From Pseudomonas fulva NBRC 16637 = DSM 17717 (GTDB taxonomy: Bacteria > Pseudomonadota > Gammaproteobacteria > Pseudomonadales > Pseudomonadaceae): a stretch of DNA of 64,000 nt. The notes beneath the pieces are model-generated. The model was given only the letters and a program-made list of their open reading frames with translations. It did no database searches and was not told the DNA's origin. Made by a program: the position numbers and the translations under genes. Below, in pieces: positions 34,444 to 43,481 of this stretch. The stretch lies in the NCBI RefSeq assembly GCF_000730565.1, contig NZ_BBIQ01000019.1, forward strand, positions 40,206 through 104,205, in the 5' to 3' direction. Position 1 is the stretch's first letter; every line of letters begins with the position of its first letter.

Positions 34444-34785
34444 TCACACTCCAGCGACAGGGTCCTTGCCAGTCACCGTCACGCCTTCGGTGGCCGCTTT
34501 AGCACTGTCCTTCAGTGCAGTGAGCTCGTCCCCAGTACGCTTGAGGTCCGATTTCAGCTGATCGTACTGATCGCGGTGGTGCTGCAACCACGCCTTGGTA
34601 GCGCAATGCCCGGTAAAGCCGCGCACCAGCGCCAGGCCACCGACGGCCACTTTGAACAGCCCTACGATACCGCCCTGGCTCAGCCCTTTGCCCACCAGCA
34701 AAGCACCACCGGCCAACGACGTGGCGCGTTCGATGCCATGGACGTTCTTTTCCTGCAACGGTGCATCAGCGTGATTATCAAGCAT
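34444..34785 (-). CDS. DUF2892 (YgaP-TM-like) membrane protein with coiled-coil tail
   Basis: 113 residues. NVHGIERATSLAGGALLV, then GLFKVAVGGLALVRGFTGHC matches the two-helix DUF2892 domain (also found at the C-terminus of rhodanese YgaP). The family's conserved Cys is at GHCATKAWL. A C-terminal heptad-like helix (DQYDQLKSDLKRTGDELTAL) follows. The function is unknown. Confidence 0.75.
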   Translation of the reverse strand: MLDNHADAPLQEKNVHGIERATSLAGGALLVGKGLSQGGIVGLFKVAVGGLALVRGFTGHCATKAWLQHHRDQYDQLKSDLKRTGDELTALKDSAKAATEGVTVTGKDPVAGV

Positions 34786-34889
34786 TGGTAAGCCCTCTTC
34801 GTGATGTGTAAGCAGCTGACCTGCCGGCGGCGGGCGGCGTTCACTCCATGTGCCAGGCGAGCCTCCTGGCGGTCATGACAGCGCACGCA

Positions 34890-35360
34890 TCACTTGAATT
34901 TCGGGCCTGAGCGGGTGTTCAGGCCCTTGGCCAGGCGGTCGTACAGCACCACGTTCACCGTCGCTGCCAGGTTCATGCAACCGGTAGTGGGGATGTAGAT
35001 GGTTTCCTCGCACCAGGCCCTGACGTCGGGGCTAAGGCTGCCGTCTTCGGGGCCGAAGATGTAGATGGCCCGGTCCGGGTGGGTATAGTCGGGCAGGGGG
35101 CGGGCGCCTTCGACCAGCTCCACGGCCACCGGAGTGCAGCCCAGCGGGATGATGCGTTGCAGGTCATCGATGCCGATCAGCGGAATGTCGTAGTGCACGC
35201 GCTTGGTGTCGGTCACGAAGTCCCGTGCGCGCTCGTACCGCTTGCCGGTATAGAACACCGAGTTTACCCCGTAGCAGCCAGCCGCACGCATCACCGAGCC
35301 TACGTTTTCGGCCGACTTGGGGTTGAACAGGCCGATGCAACTGTATCGTTTGTTAGCCAC
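34890..35360 (-). CDS. SpoU/TrmH-family RNA 2'-O-methyltransferase
   Basis: 156 residues, SPOUT-fold minimal enzyme. The three family motifs are NPKSAENVGSVMRAA, FGPEDGSL and IPTTGCMNLAATVNVVLYD. The short length resembles TrmL-type tRNA methyltransferases, but the motif 3 details differ, so the target RNA (tRNA or rRNA) is not assigned. The ATG at 35360 has a GGGCCCCGG leader and no strong ribosome site. Confidence 0.87.
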   Translation of the reverse strand: MANKRYSCIGLFNPKSAENVGSVMRAAGCYGVNSVFYTGKRYERARDFVTDTKRVHYDIPLIGIDDLQRIIPLGCTPVAVELVEGARPLPDYTHPDRAIYIFGPEDGSLSPDVRAWCEETIYIPTTGCMNLAATVNVVLYDRLAKGLNTRSGPKFK

Positions 35361-35426
35361 GAACCGGGGCCCTTCGCAAAAAAGACGCGATTATACGGGT
35401 TGCCCGGTCATAGCGGGGGCTACCGG

Positions 35427-35795
35427 TCAGTCCTTCTTCAGCATGCCTGCCAGCGCCGCGAACGGATTGTGGGTGGCCTTGGCAATGCTAGGGGTGCTGG
35501 TAGAGCCTTCGCTGAAGTATTGCTGATCGGTGTAGCGCGAGTGTTCGTTGTCGTGGCAGTAGAGGCACAGCAGCTCCCAGTTGGAGCCGTCCTGCGGGTT
35601 GTTGTCGTGGTTGTGGTCGCGGTGATGCACGGTCAGCTCGCTCAGGCGCTTGCCGGCGAACTCGCGTGCGCAGCGCCCGCATACATGCGGGTACATCCTC
35701 AGGGCCTTGTCGCGGTAGCCCATTTCCTTGTCGCGCTTGGCATCGGCGAGAATGCGGTCCAGGCGCGCAGTGGCGGCGGAAGTAGAGGAGGTCAT
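35427..35795 (-). CDS. yajD: YajD-family HNH nuclease
   Basis: 122 residues. The beta-beta-alpha-metal HNH motif is seen as CGRC, then LTVHHRDHNHDNNPQDGSNW, and LLCLYCHDNEH; the two Cys pairs should bind structural zinc. A single HNH domain, no restriction or mobile context. The ATG at 35795 has a good GGAAAC leader; a longer start at 35822 is less likely. Confidence 0.9.
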   Translation of the reverse strand: MTSSTSAATARLDRILADAKRDKEMGYRDKALRMYPHVCGRCAREFAGKRLSELTVHHRDHNHDNNPQDGSNWELLCLYCHDNEHSRYTDQQYFSEGSTSTPSIAKATHNPFAALAGMLKKD

Positions 35796-35927
35796 GGTGT
35801 TTCCTTCGTTCTGATCAGGCAAATGACGGTTATGCCGTCGAGTCTAGCGCGGCTGCATGATCGGCGCACAGGCGAAAAATGTCATATGGGCGTAGCCTGT
35901 AGGAAGGTTCTGAACAGGAGGTTGCCG

Positions 35928-36206
35928 ATGCTTGCTGCGATTCTCGCCGTTGTCCTGGCGGCAGGCGTGCCTGCGGCTCACGCTGCCAGCACGCCACCCC
36001 GGTTGATCACACCTGTACCCGGCGCGCCGGGCACGCCTACCCCCACGCCGTATCCGCAGATCACCCCAAGCAGCCCGCCCAAGGCCACCGGCACTTCCCA
36101 AGGGGCACCTTTGCTACCGCCAATGCCAGTGCCTGGCCCGCCAAAGGACCAGCCTTTACCAGGGTTGCGGCAGGATGCAGAGAAACCGGTGCGGGACCAG
36201 GAGTGA
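35928..36206 (+). CDS. Proline-rich secreted small protein
   Basis: 92 residues, not recognised. A signal peptide (MLAAILAVVLAAGVPAAHA) is followed by a mature chain of about 73 residues in which roughly one in three is proline (TPTPTPYPQITPSSPP, PMPVPGPPKDQPLP), so it should be extended and unfolded. There is no lipobox. AACAGGAG lies 8 bases before the ATG. Its own promoter lies in the 130-base gap to the divergent yajD gene. Confidence 0.7.
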   Translation: MLAAILAVVLAAGVPAAHAASTPPRLITPVPGAPGTPTPTPYPQITPSSPPKATGTSQGAPLLPPMPVPGPPKDQPLPGLRQDAEKPVRDQE

Positions 36207-36303
36207 GCGAAGGCGGCTGTCCTAGCGTTGCCGATAGCGCCACAACCGAACACGAACGCCAAGGCCGCTGGGGCCGCCTCACACACACAAACAGCTCGAA
36301 ACC

Positions 36304-38346
36304 TCAGGCAACCCCCAGCTCACCCAGCACAAACCCGTACTCCAGGGCTACATCTTTCAACCCCTGGTAACGCCCGCTCATACCCCCGTGTCCGGCACCC
36401 ATTTCGGTCTTGAGCAGCAGCAAGTTGTCATCGGTCTTGCGCGTACGCAGGCGGGCGACCCACTTGGCCGCTTCCCAGTACTGCACCCGGCTGTCGTTGT
36501 AGCCGGCCACCACCAACATCGCCGGGTAAGGCTGGGCTTTCACGTTCTCATACGGCGCATAGGCCTTGATGCGCTCATACACCTCAGGTACCTCGGGATT
36601 GCCCCATTCGTCATACTCGGTCACCGTCAACGGCAGCTCAGGGTCGAGCATGGTGTTGAGGACATCCACGAACGGCACCTCGGCGATGGCACAGCGAAAC
36701 AGCTCGGGACGCAGGTTCAACACGGCGCCGATCAGCAGCCCGCCAGCGCTGCCCCCGCTGATGGCCAGGGTGGCGGGGGACGTCACGCCCTCGTTGATCA
36801 GGTGTTCGGCGCACGCGATGAAGTCGCTGAAGGTATTGCACTTGTGCTCCTGCTTGCCGGCACGGTACCAGGCCTCGCCCAGCTCGCCGCCGCCGCGCAC
36901 ATGGGCAATGGCAAACGCCACGCCACGTTCCAGCAGGCTCAGCCGCGCATGGGAGAACCACGGGTCCAGGCTCTCGCCATAAGCGCCGTATCCGTACAGG
37001 TAGAGCGGTGTCGTGCGGCCCACATCCTGACGCCGTCGCACCAGGCTGATCGGTACCTGGGTGCCATCTGCGGCCGTGGCCCACAGGCGTTCGCTCACAT
37101 AAGCGTCGGCATCGAAGGGCCCCAGCACCGGCGTCTGCTTGAGCACTTCCTGTGCGCCAGTGGCCAGCGCCAGCTGCCGCACCTGGGCCGGCCGGTTCAG
37201 CGCCTCGTAGCGCAAGCGTATCCGAGGACTGTCGAATTCCAGGCTGTCCTGCACGTACAGGCTATAGGCGGCGTCGGGTAAAGCCACCCGGTAGGGCGCC
37301 AGCCCCTGTGGGCGCACTTCGATGATCGGCAGCCCGCCGTCACGCAGACTCAGGGTCAACGCGCTGGCATTGAGGCTCAGCCCTTCGAGCATGATGTCAT
37401 CGCGATGGCCTACCAACAGCTGCCACTGGGCGCGGCTAGGCACGGGGTCGACTGGGGCGTGATACAAGGCGAAGTTGATGCCGTCCTGGTTGGTGCGGAT
37501 GAACCATCGCCACTGCCCATCGAGCAGGCCATGATCGGGGAAGTATTCATGGCTTTCCACGCGCGGTGCCAGGCAGGTGAACGGCGCTTGTGGCGTGGCC
37601 GCGTCCAGCACCCAGGCTTCGCTAGTGGTCTTGCTGTTGAGCAGCAGCACCAATTGGCGTTCGGAACTGGTGCGGTAACAGTGCAGGAAGAACCGCCCAT
37701 CGGGCTCCTCGAACACCCGCTGGGCACCGTCCTGACCCAACGTATGCCGGTACAGCCGCCAAGGGCGATGGGTATCGTCGAGTTCGGCGAAGAACAGCGT
37801 GCGGCTGTCATTGGCCCAGGTCAGGCTGCCATCGCAGCCGTCGAAGGGCAGGGTGGTTACATCGCCTGTGGCCAGATCCTTGACGTACAAGGTGTAGATT
37901 TCGTCCCCGCTGGTGTCCAGGCTATAGGCCAACAGGCGATGGTCGGGACTAACGTTGAACGCCCCCAGCGAAAGAAAGCCGCCGCCTGCCAGGGCGTTGG
38001 GGTCCAGCAACAGTTGCTCCTGGCCTTCATCGACCGTGTTGGAATCATCGCCAGGGCGTGGGCAGCGGTAATGGCGGGGGTATTCATCGCCAGCGGTGGT
38101 ACGGGTGTAGTACAGGTAGGGCCCCCATGGCGAAGGCAGGGACAGATCGGTTTCCTGGATGCGGCCCTTGATCTCCTCGAACAACTGCTCGCGCAACGGG
38201 GCCTGATGAGCCAGACAGGCTTGCTGGTAGGCGTTTTCCGCTTCGAGGTAGGCCAGTACCTGGGGCTCGTCACGCTGTTGCAGCCACGCATAGGGGTCGG
38301 TCGCGTCGTCGGCTCTGGCCAGGGGCGGCAAGTGGGTGCTTGGCAT
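36304..38346 (-). CDS. Oligopeptidase B-type S9 prolyl oligopeptidase
   Basis: 680 residues, the usual oligopeptidase B length. An N-terminal beta-propeller (about 75-400) gates a C-terminal alpha/beta-hydrolase domain. The catalytic Ser lies in ISGGSAGGLL, Asp in the AGYNDSRVQYW loop and His in GAGHGGMSGRY. It should cleave short peptides after basic residues in the cytosol. ATG 38346 (MPSTHLPPLARADD) was chosen over an upstream in-frame extension that is not protein-like. Confidence 0.92.
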   Translation of the reverse strand: MPSTHLPPLARADDATDPYAWLQQRDEPQVLAYLEAENAYQQACLAHQAPLREQLFEEIKGRIQETDLSLPSPWGPYLYYTRTTAGDEYPRHYRCPRPGDDSNTVDEGQEQLLLDPNALAGGGFLSLGAFNVSPDHRLLAYSLDTSGDEIYTLYVKDLATGDVTTLPFDGCDGSLTWANDSRTLFFAELDDTHRPWRLYRHTLGQDGAQRVFEEPDGRFFLHCYRTSSERQLVLLLNSKTTSEAWVLDAATPQAPFTCLAPRVESHEYFPDHGLLDGQWRWFIRTNQDGINFALYHAPVDPVPSRAQWQLLVGHRDDIMLEGLSLNASALTLSLRDGGLPIIEVRPQGLAPYRVALPDAAYSLYVQDSLEFDSPRIRLRYEALNRPAQVRQLALATGAQEVLKQTPVLGPFDADAYVSERLWATAADGTQVPISLVRRRQDVGRTTPLYLYGYGAYGESLDPWFSHARLSLLERGVAFAIAHVRGGGELGEAWYRAGKQEHKCNTFSDFIACAEHLINEGVTSPATLAISGGSAGGLLIGAVLNLRPELFRCAIAEVPFVDVLNTMLDPELPLTVTEYDEWGNPEVPEVYERIKAYAPYENVKAQPYPAMLVVAGYNDSRVQYWEAAKWVARLRTRKTDDNLLLLKTEMGAGHGGMSGRYQGLKDVALEYGFVLGELGVA

Positions 38347-38473
38347 CGAATTTCTCTCGGTTCTTGAAGGGCGCTGCCGGCAGCTTCGTTGGCGTGCCGG
38401 TACAGGCAAACACTGTTTGCGCCAGGAAATGTGTTTATCATAGGCACCTCTTTGCCTGGCTTGCACGATTACC

Positions 38474-38968
38474 ATGATCGAGAACGACTACACCCTGGCC
38501 TGGGGCCTCTACGCCGTGGCCGCCCTGGGCTGCCTTCTGGTGGGCTTCAAGCTCACCGGCTGGATGTGGCGCTGGCTGCGCGAACCACTGCGCGTCGTGC
38601 TGGCGGTGCTGCTGCTTACGCCGACCGTGGTCGACCCAGTCAAGGACAGCTTCGCTCCGGCCATTGCCATCACGGTGCTGGACGTCGCCTTCAAAGTGGG
38701 CAACAACGCCTGGCGCGCAGTATCGGACTTTGCCATGTACGGCATGATCGCCTTCGTGCTGTATTTCCTGTTCGTGCTGGTGCGCTGGCCGCTGGAGAAA
38801 CGCGCCCGCGAGCGCCGCCTGCGTGCCCAAGCCGCCGCCCAGCGCGAGGCCGCCGAAGCGCAGGCGCTGGCGCCTGGGGAGGCCTTGGCCGCGGAACGCA
38901 GCGATCGTTACCGTGACGACCCGCCTGCGCTGCCTGCCGGCGCTGGCCGGGTCGAGCCCCGCCTGTAA
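38474..38968 (+). CDS. Membrane protein, unknown function
   Basis: 164 residues. Three hydrophobic segments (about 10-30, 38-55, 84-108) are followed by a charged, Arg/Ala-rich cytoplasmic tail (EKRARERRLRAQAAAQRE). Similar Pseudomonas proteins are sometimes called MFS transporters, but it is far too short for that. It is 14 bases before the amidotransferase gene and probably in one operon with it and the DUF2937 gene. Confidence 0.75.
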   Translation: MIENDYTLAWGLYAVAALGCLLVGFKLTGWMWRWLREPLRVVLAVLLLTPTVVDPVKDSFAPAIAITVLDVAFKVGNNAWRAVSDFAMYGMIAFVLYFLFVLVRWPLEKRARERRLRAQAAAQREAAEAQALAPGEALAAERSDRYRDDPPALPAGAGRVEPRL

Positions 38969-38982
38969 ACGGAGACACCGCC

Positions 38983-39756
38983 ATGTGCGAACTGCTGGGC
39001 ATGAGTGCTAACGTCCCCACCGACATCGTCTTCAGCTTCACCGGCCTGATCCAACGCGGCGGGCGCACCGGCCCGCACCGTGACGGCTGGGGCATCGGCT
39101 TTTATGAAGGGCGCGGCCTGCGCCTGTTCCAGGATCCTGCCGCCAGCAGCGAGTCCGAAGTGGCCAACCTGGTAAGACGCTACCCGATCAAGAGCGAAGT
39201 GGTGATCGGGCACATCCGCCAGGCCAATGTCGGCAAGGTCTGCCTGGCCAACACCCACCCCTTCATGCGCGAGATGTGGGGGCGCAACTGGTGCTTTGCC
39301 CACAACGGCCAACTGGGTGATTTCACCGGTTCCACAAGCTTTTACCAGCCCATTGGCGATACCGACAGCGAGGCGGCGTTTTGTGACCTGCTCAATCGCA
39401 TCCGCGGCGCCTTCCCGGAGCCGGTGCCGGTGGAACAGCTACTGCCGGTGCTGGTCGAAGCCTGTGCCGGTTATCGCGCCCGCGGCGTGTTCAACTGCAT
39501 GCTCAGCGATGGCGACTGGCTGTTCTGCTTCTGTTCGACGAAACTGGTCCACATTACCCGCCGCGCGCCGTTTGGCGCGGCACGGCTTAAGGATGTAGAC
39601 CTGATCGTCGATTTCCATACCCAAACCACCCCCAACGACGTGGTCACGGTGATCGCCACTGAGGCCTTGACCGAGAACGAAACCTGGAACCGCTACGCGC
39701 CAGGTCAGTGGGCCCTGTGGCGGCACGGCGAGTGCACCGCGCACGGACAAAGCTAA
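38983..39756 (+). CDS. Class II glutamine amidotransferase (YafJ-like)
   Basis: 257 residues. The N-terminal nucleophile is Cys2 (MCELLGM), exposed after Met removal. The rest of the Ntn site is GRTGPHRDGWGIGFYEG, HIRQANVG, NTHPF and CFAHNGQLGDF. It hydrolyses glutamine and gives ammonia to a partner, or acts on gamma-glutamyl compounds alone. No synthetase domain is fused, so the real substrate is unknown. Confidence 0.9.
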   Translation: MCELLGMSANVPTDIVFSFTGLIQRGGRTGPHRDGWGIGFYEGRGLRLFQDPAASSESEVANLVRRYPIKSEVVIGHIRQANVGKVCLANTHPFMREMWGRNWCFAHNGQLGDFTGSTSFYQPIGDTDSEAAFCDLLNRIRGAFPEPVPVEQLLPVLVEACAGYRARGVFNCMLSDGDWLFCFCSTKLVHITRRAPFGAARLKDVDLIVDFHTQTTPNDVVTVIATEALTENETWNRYAPGQWALWRHGECTAHGQS

Positions 39757-39765
39757 GGATGCTGC

Positions 39766-40287
39766 ATGTTCAGAAGTTACCTGCGGTTGCTGCTGTTCAC
39801 CCTCGGGCTGTTGGCCGGCATCCAGGTCCCGGGGCTGGTCAAGGACTATAGCCAGCGCGTGGAGGCCCACCTATTCGAATCTCGCGAGGCGCTGGACGGT
39901 TTTCGCCAGACGGCTGAGCGTTTTTTCAACGGCGACCTGCAAGCCTTGTTGCGACACTACCGCAGCAGTGACGACCCCGTTTTTCTCAGTGATGCCAACA
40001 GCATCGAAAGCCTGATGATTCGCAACCAGATGCTCGAAGACGAGTGGCAGGCGCTGCAAGGTTCATGGGCGCAGCGTACCTGGCATGTCCTGACGCAAGC
40101 CGACCCGCGGCTGCGAGAAGAAACGCTCAACGGCTACAGCTACCAGGTCTTGCTGGTTCCGCAGGCCATCGGCTGGGGCGTCGGCGCCGGGTTCGTGCTG
40201 GCATTCGTGGTAGAAAGCCTGTTGCTGGGGATAGGTCGGTTGATACTGGGTGGGCGACGTGGTGCGGTTAAGGAGAGTTGGCGTTAG
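39766..40287 (+). CDS. DUF2937 family membrane protein
   Basis: 173 residues with an N-terminal helix (RLLLFTLGLLAGIQVPGLV), a periplasmic middle (DYSQRVEAHLFESREALDGF onward) and a C-terminal helix (about 133-160). This layout matches DUF2937, function unknown. Nine bases after the amidotransferase stop: same operon. Confidence 0.85.
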   Translation: MFRSYLRLLLFTLGLLAGIQVPGLVKDYSQRVEAHLFESREALDGFRQTAERFFNGDLQALLRHYRSSDDPVFLSDANSIESLMIRNQMLEDEWQALQGSWAQRTWHVLTQADPRLREETLNGYSYQVLLVPQAIGWGVGAGFVLAFVVESLLLGIGRLILGGRRGAVKESWR

Positions 40288-40351
40288 GCTGGGGGCTGAC
40301 ACGTTGGCCTAGCCATTTGCGCGGTTACCCCAAATCGAGTCAAAACCCTTA

Positions 40352-41275
40352 CTACATCCCCCCCGGCACCAGCACGATCCGTTGCCCGCCCACGTCCTGC
40401 GCATAGCGCTCCAGCACCTGCCGACAGACACCAACCACTTCATCCACCAATGCCACCCCGGTCTGCCAGGCCACTACCAGCTCCAGGCTTGGCGGAGGCT
40501 GAAGCCCAGCCAGCAGCACCAGGTCACCCTGGTTCAGTTCGACCTCCACTAGGGCAGGTGGCAAGGCCCCGATGCCAAAACCGTCGCGCAACAAGCGGGT
40601 AATGGCCGCTACCGAATTGACGCAGTTCAGCCGCGGCGTTTGCACCTCGGCCCCTTGCAGCAACGCCAGTACTTCCTGGTGGGGCCGGGAATTCTTCGAG
40701 AAAGTAATGATGCGCTCGCGCCCCAGCTCGGCCAGTGACGCGTAGTCCCTGTGCAGGTGCGACCCGGCAGCGACCACCCAGCCCATCGGATAGCGCGCCA
40801 GATCCAGGCTGCGGATCGAAGGCTCGCGCAGCAAGTCTGTTTGCACGATCACGTCCAGAAAGCCTTTGTGCAGTTGCTCGCGCAAATTCAGCGCCGTGTC
40901 GGCGACCAGTTCGATCTCTACCTGCCGATAGCGCTCGGTCAATTCGGCCACCAGCGCGCTCATCCAGGTATGAATGACCGTGTCCATTACCCCGAGACGA
41001 ATACGCCCGACCTTGGCCCGGTCGCTGTCCAGCGACTGTTTGAGCGCCTTGGCGGTTTCCAGCATGCGCTCGGCATGTTCCAGCACCTTGCTGCCTTCCG
41101 GGGTCAGGCTGACCCCGCGCGAGTCGCGCAACAGCAGCTTAACGCCCAGGTCGGCTTCGAGCGCCGCGATACGGCTGGACACCGACGCCTGGGTAGTGAA
41201 CAGCTTCTGCGCGGTCAGGCGGAAGCTCTTGAGGCGAGCGACCCAGACGAACGTTTCGAGAAAGCGAAGGTTCAT
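40352..41275 (-). CDS. LysR-family regulator of the 5-oxoproline module
   Basis: 307 residues. The HTH is FVWVARLKSFRLTAQKLF, TTQASVSSRIAALEADLG, LLLRDSRGVSLTPEG. The effector domain follows from about 90. ATG 41275. It is divergent by 130 bases from an MFS transporter and pxpABC, so it probably controls their uptake and hydrolysis functions, perhaps sensing 5-oxoproline. That is inferred from position. Confidence 0.88.
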   Translation of the reverse strand: MNLRFLETFVWVARLKSFRLTAQKLFTTQASVSSRIAALEADLGVKLLLRDSRGVSLTPEGSKVLEHAERMLETAKALKQSLDSDRAKVGRIRLGVMDTVIHTWMSALVAELTERYRQVEIELVADTALNLREQLHKGFLDVIVQTDLLREPSIRSLDLARYPMGWVVAAGSHLHRDYASLAELGRERIITFSKNSRPHQEVLALLQGAEVQTPRLNCVNSVAAITRLLRDGFGIGALPPALVEVELNQGDLVLLAGLQPPPSLELVVAWQTGVALVDEVVGVCRQVLERYAQDVGGQRIVLVPGGM

Positions 41276-41405
41276 GATCAGTTTTTCTTGTTCCAGACCC
41301 GGGGTTTTTCTCGTTGGACGCCAGCGCCGCGTGCTCTGAACATGAAGTCCAGGCCGCGACCTTTGCTGTCGCCCCATAAAACAATACCAACAAGCCGAGG
41401 CATCC

Positions 41406-42692
41406 ATGAACCCCACCGGCACGCAGCAGCAGATCAGTTCCCCATCCTCCTCCGGGCCTTTTGCCTGGTACCGCGACATCGATCAACAACAGCGACGTAC
41501 ATTCTGGAGCTGCAAGATCGGCTATGGCCTGGACGGCATGGACACGCAGATGCTCAGCTTCGTCATCCCCACGTTGATCATGTTGTGGGGCATCACCACC
41601 ACCGAGGCTGGGCTGATCCACACCAGTACCCTGGTCGCTTCGGCCATCGGTGGCTGGGTGGCCGGCATTCTCTCAGACCGCATCGGCCGGGTCCGCACCC
41701 TGCAACTGACAGTGCTGTGGTTCGCCTTCTTCACCTTCCTCTGCGGCTTTGCCCAGAACTACGAGCAACTGCTGATCGCCAGGACCCTGATGGGTTTTGG
41801 CTTCGGTGGTGAGTGGACGGCAGGCGCGGTGCTCATCGGCGAGGTCATTCGTGCCCAGGACCGCGGCAAGGCGGTGGGCATGGTGCAGTCGGGCTGGGCC
41901 ATCGGCTGGGGGCTGACGGCCATCCTGTACGCGCTGCTGTTCACCTGGTTGCCGCCGGAGCAGGCCTGGCGGGCGCTGTTCTTGCTCGGGCTGGTGCCGG
42001 CCGTGTTCGTGATCTTCGTTCGGCGGCTGGTCAAGGATCCGGAGGTCTACCGCCAGGCCAAGGCAACCGAAGCCACCGCGGCGCCCTCGCATTTCTATGA
42101 AATCTTTGCCCCCGGCATGCTCTGGACCACCGTGCGTGCCTCGCTGCTGACCACCGGCGCCCTGGGCGGCTACTACGCAATCACCGCCTGGCTTCCCACG
42201 TTTCTGAAGAACGAGCGTGGGCTGAGCGTGCTGGGTACCGGCGGCTACCTGGCAATGGTGATCGTAGGCTCCTATGTGGGCTATGTGATCAGCGCCTACC
42301 TGTCCGACCTGCTTGGGCGCAAGAAAAATTTCATCCTGTTCGCCGTAGGCTCGTTCGTCATCGTGCTGCTGTACACGCAAATGCCCGTCAGTGATGGGGT
42401 GATGCTGTGGTTGGGTTTCCCGCTGGGTTTTTTCGCCTCGGGCATCTTCAGCGGCATGGGGGCCTTTCTGACCGAGCTGTTTCCCACGCGCGTTCGCGGC
42501 TCGGGGCAAGGTTTTTGCTACAACGTCGGCAAGATCGTCGCGGCGCTGTTCCCGCTGCTGATCGGCATGCTGGGGCAGCAGGTGCCGCTGGGCCTGGGCA
42601 TTGGCCTGTTCTCGGCGGTGTCTTATGGCGTGGTGATCGTAGCAGCGCTGAGCCTGCCAGAAACACGCGGCAAACAATTGCAGGCGCGCTAA
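41406..42692 (+). CDS. MFS transporter, probable 5-oxoproline or related acid uptake
   Basis: 428 residues with twelve expected helices. The MFS motif after helix 2 is GILSDRIGRVRT, repeated after helix 8 as SDLLGRKKN. It resembles the aromatic acid:proton symporter branch (YGLDGMDTQMLSFVIP start). Nine bases upstream of pxpA and divergent from LysR, it is the likely importer for the pathway. The substrate assignment rests on context only. Confidence 0.85.
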   Translation: MNPTGTQQQISSPSSSGPFAWYRDIDQQQRRTFWSCKIGYGLDGMDTQMLSFVIPTLIMLWGITTTEAGLIHTSTLVASAIGGWVAGILSDRIGRVRTLQLTVLWFAFFTFLCGFAQNYEQLLIARTLMGFGFGGEWTAGAVLIGEVIRAQDRGKAVGMVQSGWAIGWGLTAILYALLFTWLPPEQAWRALFLLGLVPAVFVIFVRRLVKDPEVYRQAKATEATAAPSHFYEIFAPGMLWTTVRASLLTTGALGGYYAITAWLPTFLKNERGLSVLGTGGYLAMVIVGSYVGYVISAYLSDLLGRKKNFILFAVGSFVIVLLYTQMPVSDGVMLWLGFPLGFFASGIFSGMGAFLTELFPTRVRGSGQGFCYNVGKIVAALFPLLIGMLGQQVPLGLGIGLFSAVSYGVVIVAALSLPETRGKQLQAR

Positions 42693-42701
42693 GGTAGGCA
42701 C

Positions 42702-43481
42702 ATGGATAACGACAAGGGGTACACCGTGGTGCAACGCCTGCTACTCAATTGCGACATGGGCGAAAGCTTCGGCAGCTGGCGCATGGGCCTGGATGCCGAG
42801 GTCATGCCTTACATCAACTGTGCCAACATCGCCTGCGGCTATCATGCCGGCGACCCCGGCATCATGCGCCGCACCGTGACGTTGGCCCTGGCTCACGACG
42901 TCACCGTGGGCGCGCACCCGGCCTACCCGGATTTGGTCGGCTTCGGCCGGCGCAGCCTGGCGTGCAGTGCCGAAGAAATCCGTGACTTGCTGCACTACCA
43001 GATCGGCGCGCTCGATGGCATCTGCAAGGCGCTGGGCACACGCGTCGCCTACGTGAAACCCCACGGTGCGTTGTACAACGACATGATGGCCGACCCGCTG
43101 ATCCTGCGCACGGTGCTGGAGGCCGTGGCGGCCTATGACAGTGGCCTGCCGCTGATGCTCATGGCCACGGCCGACGATGCGGCCGCCCAGGCGCTGGGCG
43201 CTGAAATCGGCGTACCGCTCTGGTTCGAGGCGTTCGCCGATCGGGCCTACACCGCCAGCGGCCACCTGGTGTCGCGACGCCTGCCGGGCGCCGTGCACCA
43301 CGACCCGGCCCAGGTGGTGGAGCAAGCCGTGAAGCTGGCCCACGGTCACGCATTGCTGGCCAGCGATGGCACTGCGTTGCTGCTCAAGGCCCATACGCTC
43401 TGCGTGCATGGGGACAACGACAGCTCGGTGGCGGCAGTTCGGCAGATTCGCCAGGCGCTTGATGGGATCGTATCAGCATGA
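42702..43481 (+). CDS. pxpA: 5-oxoprolinase subunit A (LamB/YcsF)
   Basis: Subunit of the ATP-dependent prokaryotic 5-oxoprolinase that turns pyroglutamate into glutamate; 259 residues. Family marks are LLLNCDMGESFG, NIACGYHAGDP, GAHPAYPDLVGFGRR, YVKPHGALYN and CVHGDN. The ATG at 42702 has AAGGTAG before it; a GTG 24 bases later is an alternative closer to the family N-terminus. Its stop overlaps pxpB by 4 bases. Confidence 0.94.
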   Translation: MDNDKGYTVVQRLLLNCDMGESFGSWRMGLDAEVMPYINCANIACGYHAGDPGIMRRTVTLALAHDVTVGAHPAYPDLVGFGRRSLACSAEEIRDLLHYQIGALDGICKALGTRVAYVKPHGALYNDMMADPLILRTVLEAVAAYDSGLPLMLMATADDAAAQALGAEIGVPLWFEAFADRAYTASGHLVSRRLPGAVHHDPAQVVEQAVKLAHGHALLASDGTALLLKAHTLCVHGDNDSSVAAVRQIRQALDGIVSA

